From: Legionella genomosp. 1
GTDB lineage: Bacteria > Pseudomonadota > Gammaproteobacteria > Legionellales > Legionellaceae
Reading direction: 5' to 3'
Assembly (NCBI GenBank): GCA_945889365.1
Contig: CAMDBQ010000095.1
Location: 1-6,059, forward strand
DNA length: 6,059 nt
Shown: in pieces, positions 1-5,287 of the stretch
Layout of the letters: each line of letters opens with the position of its first letter
Position numbering within the stretch: position 1 is the stretch's first letter
The notes under the pieces: model-generated
Told to the model about the DNA's origin: nothing
The model's input: the letters and a program-made list of their open reading frames with translations, nothing else
Database searches by the model: none
Program-made: the position numbers and the translations under genes

Positions 1-811
1 TCAAAATCAGCAGTGAATGCAGCCAGGTGATGGTTAGGTGTTTAAATATCAACACTGCAAACACCACGCCAACACAACCCGCCAGACTTACAATCAGGGT
101 TTTTTTCAAGGGGATCTTATCTTGCTGCAGGAATGCCAACGTCGTTAACGGCTGCTGCATAGCACCGGCTGTGGTCATGATGGGGAAGGCCACCAGTGGT
201 GAGACGCCTAGTAAAAACAACACCGCTTGCACCAAAACAAACAGGCCAATTCCTACTGAGGTCAACATACCACACACAACCATTCCGCAGAAGCCTATCA
301 GCAGTTTCCAAGACTCAAGTACCATCAAATCACCGCCGATGGGAAAGAGGTGCAGCTGACGGCAAAGCAGTAAACCGATGATCAACGTGAAACAACACAT
401 CATCGTCAAACGAATGGCTTGTTTACTCAATCGGCTAACGACACTGCCACCAATGACGCCGCCTAAACAAGTACCGACAACTAATACAAGCAACGTGGTC
501 AGATCAACATCAATCACTTGCATGAAAAACAACGATTCAATCACGCCAGGAATGACCTGCGCGCCATTATTCATGGCAGGCAATTCTTCATCATGAAACG
601 TACCTAACAATTTAGCCAAGGCAATATTGACCGCAAAACTACCCATACCAAGTGTGTCCGCAATGAAAGCGACAATACCGCTACCGATCAGCTTGCAATA
701 ATCGATTGTAGAAACACGCACTGCTGGTTGACGTTTCAGTTTGTAGATCATAACGCCTACACAAAACAGGCTTAAGAGTAATATGGTAATGCTGATCAGA
801 ATCATGGCCAT
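1..811 (-). CDS. TSUP-family (TauE/SafE-like) membrane permease, partial
   Basis: The reading frame is open from a TAA at 845-847 to the left edge, so only the first 270 residues are present and the C-terminus is missing. It is a very hydrophobic inner-membrane protein. Likely membrane segments lie near residues 2-23, 41-60, 104-125, 134-150, 169-202 and 238-256. Residues 52-59 (DTLGMGSF), in the second segment, followed by a short polar loop and NNGAQVIPG (81-89), match the pattern of the TauE/SafE permease family, as does the glycine-rich GTCLGGVIGG (113-122). That family exports small sulfur- or carbon-containing anions; the substrate here cannot be read from the sequence. The chosen ATG has GGA seven bases upstream (819-821). 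An in-frame TTG at 830-832 has no ribosome site, and a second ATG lies two codons downstream. It is transcribed divergently from rsmA. Family assignment is from recognised motifs, not a search. Confidence 0.8.
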   Translation of the reverse strand, partial: MAMILISITILLLSLFCVGVMIYKLKRQPAVRVSTIDYCKLIGSGIVAFIADTLGMGSFAVNIALAKLLGTFHDEELPAMNNGAQVIPGVIESLFFMQVIDVDLTTLLVLVVGTCLGGVIGGSVVSRLSKQAIRLTMMCCFTLIIGLLLCRQLHLFPIGGDLMVLESWKLLIGFCGMVVCGMLTSVGIGLFVLVQAVLFLLGVSPLVAFPIMTTAGAMQQPLTTLAFLQQDKIPLKKTLIVSLAGCVGVVFAVLIFKHLTITWLHSLLIL

Positions 812-881
812 CAGGACATCCAGGTAGTTCAAATTTAGTGCAGTTTAGCAGGAAATAGATGGAGCACGCAAGAGGCATTGT

Positions 882-900
882 GTAAAATATGGTATATTAC
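882..900. promoter_or_regulatory. Promoter region for rsmA with extended -10, inside an imperfect palindrome
   Basis: TGGTATATT at 890-898 is an extended -10 element (TG, one base, then TATATT, five of six to consensus), placing a transcription start near 905 and a leader of about 25 bases for rsmA. No convincing -35 is visible, which is typical of extended -10 promoters. The same bases form an imperfect palindrome, GTAAAATATGGTATATTAC, with 7 of 9 arm positions matching around G891. A start for the minus-strand permease gene is probably in this spacer too, but no minus-strand hexamer pair stands out. Inferred by eye only. Confidence 0.4.
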
Positions 901-929
901 GCCCAGTTAACATTAAACAAGGCACTTCA

Positions 930-1700
930 ATGTCACATCGCGCACGCAAACGGTTTGGACAGAATTTTCTGCAAAACCGTCAAATCATTGACAACATCAT
1001 TCGCGCATTAAACCTGCAACCTGGTGATAATGTATTGGAAATTGGGCCAGGCCTTGGTGCATTAACTCAGCCATTATTACGCGTGCTTGATCACTTGACC
1101 GCGATTGAAATCGACCGCGATTTGCAAGCCCATTTAACCGAAACGTTTGGCGCGAGTGGGAAATTAACCGTGATTGGCACTGATGCGTTAACCATTGATT
1201 ACAGTCAATTTGGTGAACGGCTACGGGTGATTGGAAATCTGCCGTATAATATTTCAACGCCGCTATTGTTAAAGTTGTTGCACTACGCACCCCATATTGA
1301 TGATATGCATTTCATGCTACAAAAAGAAGTGGTGGATCGGATGGCCGCCAGTCCTGGCTGTAAGGCATATGGTCGGTTGAGCGTGATGTTGCAATATTAT
1401 TGTGACGTCGAGCATTTATTTAACGTACCCCCTGAAGCATTTGAGCCACAGCCCAAAGTTGATTCTGCTGTTGTACGTTTGACACCGCATACCACATCTC
1501 CCTATCCTGCGGTCGAATTTGTTCATCTTGAAAAATTAGTTGCTTGCGCATTTTCGATGCGTCGTAAGACGTTGGCGAATAATTTGAAACCGGTGATCAG
1601 CGCAGCTGGATTGATTGAGTTGGGGATTGATCCGGTGATGAGGCCGGAGCAGATTAGCGTGGGTGAATATGTGGCCATAGCAACGGTAGTTAAATCGTGA
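930..1700 (+). CDS. rsmA: 16S rRNA (adenine1518/1519-N6)-dimethyltransferase RsmA
   Basis: This enzyme (also KsgA) transfers four methyl groups from S-adenosylmethionine to two adjacent adenosines in the 3'-end hairpin of 16S rRNA, a late step of 30S subunit assembly in the cytoplasm. At 256 residues it is close to family length (273 in E. coli). Visible motifs in order: RFGQNFL (8-14); the SAM-binding EIGPGLG (37-43); the acidic residue E60 in AIEID; D85 in TDAL; the catalytic NLPYN (103-107); LQKEV (130-134); the FEPQPKVDSAVVRL block (171-184); and the C-terminal AFSMRRKTLANNLK (207-220) with RPEQIS (238-243). The ATG has AAGG at 919-922, seven bases upstream. The 3' end overlaps truD tail-to-tail by 11 bp, and no intrinsic terminator is visible there. 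The usual downstream neighbour apaG is missing. Loss of this enzyme in other bacteria gives kasugamycin resistance. Confidence 0.97.
   Translation: MSHRARKRFGQNFLQNRQIIDNIIRALNLQPGDNVLEIGPGLGALTQPLLRVLDHLTAIEIDRDLQAHLTETFGASGKLTVIGTDALTIDYSQFGERLRVIGNLPYNISTPLLLKLLHYAPHIDDMHFMLQKEVVDRMAASPGCKAYGRLSVMLQYYCDVEHLFNVPPEAFEPQPKVDSAVVRLTPHTTSPYPAVEFVHLEKLVACAFSMRRKTLANNLKPVISAAGLIELGIDPVMRPEQISVGEYVAIATVVKS
1690..1700. other. Convergent overlap of rsmA and truD 3' ends
   Basis: The rsmA stop codon TGA (1698-1700) lies inside the last codons of truD, and the truD stop (TAA on the minus strand, 1690-1692) lies inside the last codons of rsmA, giving an 11 bp tail-to-tail overlap. No hairpin followed by a T-run is present on either strand nearby, so both transcripts probably run into the opposite gene and would be complementary over their ends. 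Confidence 0.9.
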
Positions 1701-2715
1701 ACGGTTGAATCACTTCGCGCAACACGCTGGTCGCATACGATCCGGACGTCAATTGAAACGTCAAGATCAATCCACCCTCCTGCCACTGCCAAACCAAATC
1801 TTGTACTTGCAGCACATGCGCACGATACGCCCTTTCAAGTCCGTGATTTTCAAGGGCAACGCACCACGGCTCAAACCCTTGCAACGCGGTTTGCTGAAGA
1901 ACTAATGCATCTGCACGGACCCGATCGTGCCCCTTGCCCCACATTAATGATGCGGGCGAAAGATCGTGGGCGTCAACTCGCGCATTAATGATGTCATCCG
2001 GCACTTCAATCGGAAAAATACTGTTTTTACCCGCCAATTGCATCACATCACCTGAGACGGCCTTATTCCAGTTATGACTCGCAACGCGCGCTGACAATAT
2101 TCGATTGAATAAAAAAGACCGCGCCGCTGAATAATAAATCCCGCGCAAAAACCTGTCTTTAACCCGCAGTCCGTTCAACAACACGGCCTCGGCTTTCACC
2201 ATATTCAAACCGTTATGCCCAAATCGTTGTGGTCCAAAGTAATTGGGCACGCCATCTGTTTTGATTAACTGCAAACGCCTCTCAACTGCATCACACTCAC
2301 GAATCTCCCTCACAACCAGCGTAAATTGGTTGCCCTCAAGCGCACCAGTTTTTAATTTTTTCAGATGACGATCGGTTTCAAGAACCCGCCAGCCATCGCC
2401 ATGCAATATATTCGCATCAGGAATGGCTTCACCTGGGCAATGCACTGACAGCCATTGTGTCGTCAATGCTTGGCGATCTTTCAATCCCGCATATGAAATG
2501 CTTTTAATCGGTTTGCCGATGCATATAGCCAGGCGATTGACCAACTCCTCGGTATTTAAACCCCGCTTTTCAATGCGAAAAAATTGATGTTCCCCTTCTC
2601 CCGACAATGCAAATCCCAAAACCTCATCGACTTTAAAGTCATCGGCTGATACTTTAAATAGGCCAGATACGTCGGGTTGTCCATAGGCAAAAGCCAGATC
2701 ATTTACATCATACAT
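1690..2715 (-). CDS. truD: tRNA pseudouridine(13) synthase TruD
   Basis: TruD isomerises uridine 13 of tRNA-Glu to pseudouridine in the cytoplasm. The protein has 341 residues (349 in E. coli) and aligns along its whole length with the known family. The catalytic aspartate is D80 in YAGLKDRQALTTQW (75-88), the same number as in E. coli. Other family blocks are GEGEHQFFRIEK (39-50), KLKTGALEGNQFTLVVRE (120-137), GVPNYFGPQRFG (155-166), YYSAARSFLFN (194-204) and the C-terminal SGSYATSVLREV (324-335). The frame stays open upstream to position 2775, adding 20 residues. The ATG at 2713-2715 is preferred because its N-terminus (MYDVNDLAFAYG) lines up with the E. coli start and because GGGAG (2724-2728) lies eight bases upstream. 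It ends in TAA, within the end of rsmA, on the opposite strand. In enterics truD sits with ispDF and surE, so this location differs. Confidence 0.96.
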   Translation of the reverse strand: MYDVNDLAFAYGQPDVSGLFKVSADDFKVDEVLGFALSGEGEHQFFRIEKRGLNTEELVNRLAICIGKPIKSISYAGLKDRQALTTQWLSVHCPGEAIPDANILHGDGWRVLETDRHLKKLKTGALEGNQFTLVVREIRECDAVERRLQLIKTDGVPNYFGPQRFGHNGLNMVKAEAVLLNGLRVKDRFLRGIYYSAARSFLFNRILSARVASHNWNKAVSGDVMQLAGKNSIFPIEVPDDIINARVDAHDLSPASLMWGKGHDRVRADALVLQQTALQGFEPWCVALENHGLERAYRAHVLQVQDLVWQWQEGGLILTFQLTSGSYATSVLREVIQPFTI

Positions 2716-2723
2716 AGTTACAT

Positions 2724-2728
2724 CTCCC
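2724..2728 (-). promoter_or_regulatory. Ribosome binding site deciding the truD start
   Basis: GGGAG on the minus strand lies eight bases before the ATG at 2713-2715. It supports the shorter 341-residue form of TruD over the upstream in-frame start at 2775. Confidence 0.7.
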
Positions 2729-2799
2729 GTCATACGTTGTCGCCTTGGCCCAACATGATCTCCGGGTGGCACCATTGTTGGTCTACGGCGCCAACCTAC

Positions 2800-2828
2800 A
2801 TGACCGAAGCTTAATTTTGGCCTATACT
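2800..2828 (+). promoter_or_regulatory. Sigma-70-type promoter for the relaxase-like gene and apaH
   Basis: ATGACC (2800-2805, four of six to TTGACA) and TATACT (2823-2828, five of six to TATAAT) are separated by 17 bases, the preferred spacing. Transcription would begin near 2835, giving a leader of about 164 bases that contains the long inverted repeat and ends at the AGGAGG site. This is the best-looking promoter in the window. Read by eye, not measured. Confidence 0.55.
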
Positions 2829-2843
2829 AGATTGATGACATGG

Positions 2844-2873
2844 ATTATACGCTCAAACACAGATCTCAGTCAT
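2844..2873 (-). promoter_or_regulatory. Probable truD promoter, facing the plus-strand promoter
   Basis: On the minus strand ATGACT (2868-2873, four of six to TTGACA) and a perfect TATAAT (2844-2849) are separated by 18 bases. Transcription would begin near 2838 and run into truD after a leader of about 120 bases. Its -35 overlaps the left arm of the inverted repeat. Its footprint would overlap that of the plus-strand promoter at 2800-2828, so the two probably cannot be occupied at once. Confidence 0.45.
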
Positions 2874-2976
2874 CACCTGAGCCATCCGAGCCGCTTTCGC
2901 CACGTGCCACTGAGCCTGAACCTCGGTGAATGCGCCCTAACGGTCAAGGCTCGGATGGCTCAGGTGATGGCTAAGA
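2864..2976. repeat. Long inverted repeat with nested hairpin in a 5' leader
   Basis: Two 22-base arms, 2871-2892 and 2948-2969, are perfect reverse complements (the left arm begins CATCACCTGAGCC and ends CCGAGCC). The match extends outward to 2864 and 2976 with 27 of 29 positions matching, one of the two differences being G-U compatible in the plus-strand RNA. The 55-base loop holds a smaller hairpin, CACTGAG (2908-2914) with CTCGGTG (2922-2928), seven pairs including one G-U, with a seven-base loop. No T-run follows, so it is not an intrinsic terminator. It ends about 12 bases before the AGGAGG ribosome site of the next gene. It could be a structured leader, a small mobile repeat, or a dispersed palindromic repeat; one copy cannot decide. 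Confidence 0.85.
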
Positions 2977-2987
2977 CACAAATAAAC

Positions 2988-2993
2988 AGGAGG
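2988..2993 (+). promoter_or_regulatory. Consensus ribosome binding site for a TTG start
   Basis: AGGAGG is a full Shine-Dalgarno match five bases before the TTG at 2999-3001. It fixes the start of the relaxase-like protein, which has no in-frame ATG until codon 48. A strong site compensating for a weak start codon is a common arrangement. Confidence 0.75.
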
Positions 2994-2998
2994 CTACC

Positions 2999-4270
2999 TT
3001 GTTTCATCATCATGGAAAAAAACCGAAATCATCGCATACTCGATCACTAAATGACTTGATTGCACTGACCACACCGCCACTCATCTTAGCAGAAGGTCGA
3101 CGGCCTGCTCTCTTGGACAATATAATCCAATCCTCCGCCATGGATTCAGCACGATTTAATAGCCTGTGTTTGAAGTTAATCCACAACATCGTCAATCATT
3201 GTCAACGCTTGCCTGAAACAGCCAACAGTTACTATGCCTTGCCTGGTGGGTTACTCGATCATGCTCTAAATCGCACTGAAGCTGCACTGCATCTTTTTCG
3301 GCACTCTTTGGCACAAGGACATGGTGAACCCTTGTCTGAAGAGCAACAGTTATGGCTTTATGCCTTGTTTTCAGCCGCGATGTTACAGGGGATTGGCAAG
3401 CTGCAACTTGATTATCGGGTTGAGCAATTTGACGTCAATGGGCAGTTATTAAAATCATGGAATCCCCTGCTCGACACCTTAGCCTCCACTGGGAAATATT
3501 ATCGCTTTGAATTTATTCAATGCAATGAAGATGATTTGCGTCGTCGCTTAAATTTATTACTGGCTCAACAATTAATGCCTGAAAGTGGTTTTGCCTGGAT
3601 AGCCGGCAATCCTAACGTTTTAGCAGCATGGCTGGCTTTGCTGCATGAAGATCCCAATGCGGTCGGGATGCTAGGGGCCATTTTAGAACGCGCCGATGGC
3701 ATTGCCATTCAACGTGATGTGACTGAATTTTTAGTTAGGCACACCGGCTCTGGTGGTGCACGTCAAGGCAGAATGGGCACATTTATCGATGCAGCACCCG
3801 AATCAAGCGCTGAAAAAGACCATCTGCTGGGTGCGGAATTCATCAAATGGCTTGTCGACCAGGTAGATAAAGGCCGGCTGTTTATTAATAAAGCCCCGTT
3901 AATGCTGATTCAGGCAGGCATCGTCATGTCACCTGAAACATATCAACTATTTATGCGTGACCATCCCGACGTAAGGCATTGGCAAGCGGTGCACAAAGGC
4001 TTATTGTCTTGGGGACTGCTTCGTCGCGATGAAGTAGGGAAAATGGACAAGCTTGTTTTAGATAAATTATCCGCCATTCTTCCTGAAGCAGTACAACTGC
4101 ATCACCCTCAAACAAATAAAGACACCACCGTATCGGCGCTCGAACTGGTGCACAGGCAACAAGCACCTGACAATCCAGAACCACCACAACGACTCTCTTT
4201 ATCCGGTGAATGGCAGGTTTTCGAAGCGATTACAACCGAACTACAATCAGGATTTTCACGTCGTGACTGA
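2999..4270 (+). CDS. MobH/TraI_2-like relaxase-related protein with degraded HD site
   Basis: The 423-residue protein resembles the TraI_2 domain of MobH-type conjugative relaxases. Recognisable blocks are LPGGLLDHAL (81-90), the AAMLQGIGK segment (126-134), SWNPL (153-157) and RADGIAIQRDV (231-241). They are followed by a C-terminal domain (about 278-345, WLVDQVDKGRLFINKAP then MSPETYQLF) like the domain usually paired with TraI_2. MobH proteins carry an HD-type metal site, normally written HHxxxGGLLxH and HDxGK. Here the first pair is YY (78-79) and the HD pair is QG (130-131), while H88, G133-K134 and D233 remain, so metal-dependent catalysis is doubtful. The start is TTG with a consensus ribosome site. 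No transfer, pilus or integrase genes are beside it. It shares a strong promoter with apaH and overlaps it by 8 bp, which suggests a domesticated chromosomal role. That role is unknown. Family assignment is from motif recognition. Confidence 0.75.
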   Translation: MFHHHGKKPKSSHTRSLNDLIALTTPPLILAEGRRPALLDNIIQSSAMDSARFNSLCLKLIHNIVNHCQRLPETANSYYALPGGLLDHALNRTEAALHLFRHSLAQGHGEPLSEEQQLWLYALFSAAMLQGIGKLQLDYRVEQFDVNGQLLKSWNPLLDTLASTGKYYRFEFIQCNEDDLRRRLNLLLAQQLMPESGFAWIAGNPNVLAAWLALLHEDPNAVGMLGAILERADGIAIQRDVTEFLVRHTGSGGARQGRMGTFIDAAPESSAEKDHLLGAEFIKWLVDQVDKGRLFINKAPLMLIQAGIVMSPETYQLFMRDHPDVRHWQAVHKGLLSWGLLRRDEVGKMDKLVLDKLSAILPEAVQLHHPQTNKDTTVSALELVHRQQAPDNPEPPQRLSLSGEWQVFEAITTELQSGFSRRD

Positions 4271-5069
4271 TTACGCGATTGGAGATATCCAGGGCTGTTT
4301 TACTGCATTACAGCGCCTGCTGTGCCATGTGGATTTTAACGAGCGCGAAGACCGACTATGGTTTGTCGGAGATTTAGTTAATCGCGGGCCAGAATCGTTA
4401 GCGGTATTGCGATTTATTAAACAGTTGCCCATCCCACCTCGAATTACCCTGGGCAATCATGATCTGCACTTATTAAGCCAACTGTTTACTGCCCATCCCT
4501 GGCAAAATCCTGATGATACTTTGCATGAAATACTCGCAGCCCCTGACGCAGAAGAGCTTGGACACTGGTTACGTAAACAAGCGATGTTGTATCATGATCC
4601 GGAATTAAACATAGTCATGAGCCATGCGGGAATCAACCCCATGTGGGATTTACCTCAAGCAACCGCCTGTGCTCGCGAATTGGAACACGCACTGGCAGGC
4701 CCTGATTATCGCAATTTTTTAACACACATGTATGGCAATGAGCCTGATCATTGGTCGCCTGATTTAACCGGCGCGACTCGATTGCGTGTGATTTGCAATT
4801 TTTTCACCCGCATGCGGTTTTGTGATGCACAGGGCCATTTAATCTTAAACTATAAAGGCACAATAAAGAACGCACCAAGCGGTCTTTATCCTTGGTATGC
4901 CGTGCCGAATCGCCACGATATTCCAGCTGATATTATATTTGGTCATTGGGCGGCGTTAAATGGAAAATGCCCCCACCCCCGAATCCACGCTCTGGATACT
5001 GGCTGTCTATGGGGTGGGGAGCTAACGGCCCTACGCTTGCAAGATAAACAACGATTTTCAGTGCGATAG
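4263..5069 (+). CDS. apaH: Symmetrical bis(5'-nucleosyl)-tetraphosphatase ApaH
   Basis: ApaH splits Ap4A into two ADP in the cytoplasm and also removes Np4 caps from RNA 5' ends in E. coli. The 268-residue protein (280 in E. coli) has the metallophosphatase motifs in order: GDIQG (7-11), GDLVNRG (36-42), GNHD (64-67), SHAG (120-123), FGHW (226-229) and DTGC (245-248). Family-specific blocks include ApaH-type NHDLHLL (65-71), MYGNEPDHWSP (156-166) and FTRMRFC (181-187). The first motif has Gln where many phosphoesterases have His (GDxHG); this is familiar in ApaH proteins outside the enterics. The GTG at 4263 puts the first motif seven residues in, as in E. coli, and has AGGA (4249-4252) ten bases upstream. 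A longer GTG start at 4206 would add 19 residues without homology. The gene overlaps its upstream neighbour by 8 bp, indicating coupled translation. apaG is not adjacent. Confidence 0.96.
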   Translation: MTDYAIGDIQGCFTALQRLLCHVDFNEREDRLWFVGDLVNRGPESLAVLRFIKQLPIPPRITLGNHDLHLLSQLFTAHPWQNPDDTLHEILAAPDAEELGHWLRKQAMLYHDPELNIVMSHAGINPMWDLPQATACARELEHALAGPDYRNFLTHMYGNEPDHWSPDLTGATRLRVICNFFTRMRFCDAQGHLILNYKGTIKNAPSGLYPWYAVPNRHDIPADIIFGHWAALNGKCPHPRIHALDTGCLWGGELTALRLQDKQRFSVR

Positions 5070-5086
5070 CAACATCCATAAAGTCG

Positions 5087-5095
5087 TGTTAGAAT
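5087..5095 (+). promoter_or_regulatory. Possible extended -10 promoter for the TolC-like gene
   Basis: TGTTAGAAT is an extended -10 element (TG, one base, TAGAAT, five of six to consensus) 18 bases after the apaH stop. The -35 position is poor. Transcription would begin near 5102, and the leader of about 186 bases would contain the whole inverted-repeat element. The TolC-like gene could instead be read through from apaH. Confidence 0.35.
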
Positions 5096-5111
5096 TGTAC
5101 AAGTTTTAGAT

Positions 5112-5265
5112 CTAGTGCCTCGTCTTGCAATTTTGGTACGTTATTGTCCTCCCCACGGAGGTGGAGATCCATCCCTGATGTGGAATATTGATCATGCTGA
5201 GCATGGATCCCCGCCTTCGCGGGGAGAACAGGATAAGGGACTGTATTTGCAGAACGGGGCACTAG
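5112..5265. mobile_element. MITE/REPIN-like element with long terminal inverted repeats
   Basis: The left arm 5112-5172 and the reverse complement of the right arm 5203-5265 align over their whole length, about 47 of 61 positions with one 2-base gap. Both arms start CTAGTGCC, share TGCAA and TTAT further in, and end in a CTCCCC...AGG...GATCCAT module. A 30-base centre (5173-5202) separates them. The innermost 26 bases of each arm match at 21 positions, and each module folds on its own. The right one is a perfect 7 bp stem, TCCCCGC/GCGGGGA (5208-5225), with a CTTC loop; this GCGAAGGCGGGGATCC type of palindrome is a familiar dispersed repeat in gammaproteobacteria. It encodes nothing, so if mobile it would need a transposase supplied elsewhere. 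CTAG at both ends may be part of the ends or a target duplication. Confidence 0.7.
5208..5225. repeat. Perfect GC-rich hairpin, REP-like palindrome
   Basis: A 7 bp stem, TCCCCGC with GCGGGGA, closes a four-base CTTC loop. It is the right-hand module of the surrounding inverted-repeat element. The matching left module (5150-5167) is weaker, with one internal mismatch and loop GGAG. Neither strand has a T-run after the stem, so it is not scored as an intrinsic terminator. It may still slow exonucleases and protect the apaH transcript end. Confidence 0.7.
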
Positions 5266-5287
5266 TCAACTGGATTGGCGATTAACT

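Noticed and set aside
27..596. Plus-strand reading frames opposite the permease gene
   Set aside because: They are antisense to a continuous membrane-protein frame with recognisable family motifs and have no convincing features of their own.
2716..2775. A 20-residue N-terminal extension of TruD from a start at 2775
   Set aside because: The family N-terminus begins at the ATG at 2713-2715, which has its own GGGAG site; the extension has no family similarity.
2745..3050. A 101-codon plus-strand reading frame across the truD upstream spacer
   Set aside because: It crosses the promoter and the inverted repeat, shows no family features, and overlaps the well-supported TTG start in another frame.
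4206..4262. A longer ApaH starting at GTG 4206
   Set aside because: It would add 19 residues before a motif that normally starts within the first ten, and would deepen the overlap with the upstream gene to 65 bp.
4281..4295. Loss of the metal-ligand His in the first ApaH motif (GDIQG)
   Set aside because: Gln at this place is familiar in ApaH proteins of other gammaproteobacteria such as Pseudomonas, so it is not evidence of inactivation.
5208..5225. The GC-rich hairpin as an intrinsic terminator for apaH
   Set aside because: No T-run follows the stem on either strand, and the hairpin is better explained as part of the inverted-repeat element.
2864..5265. A CRISPR array made of the repeats in this window
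   Set aside because: The repeats are two unrelated inverted pairs, not regularly spaced direct repeats with spacers.
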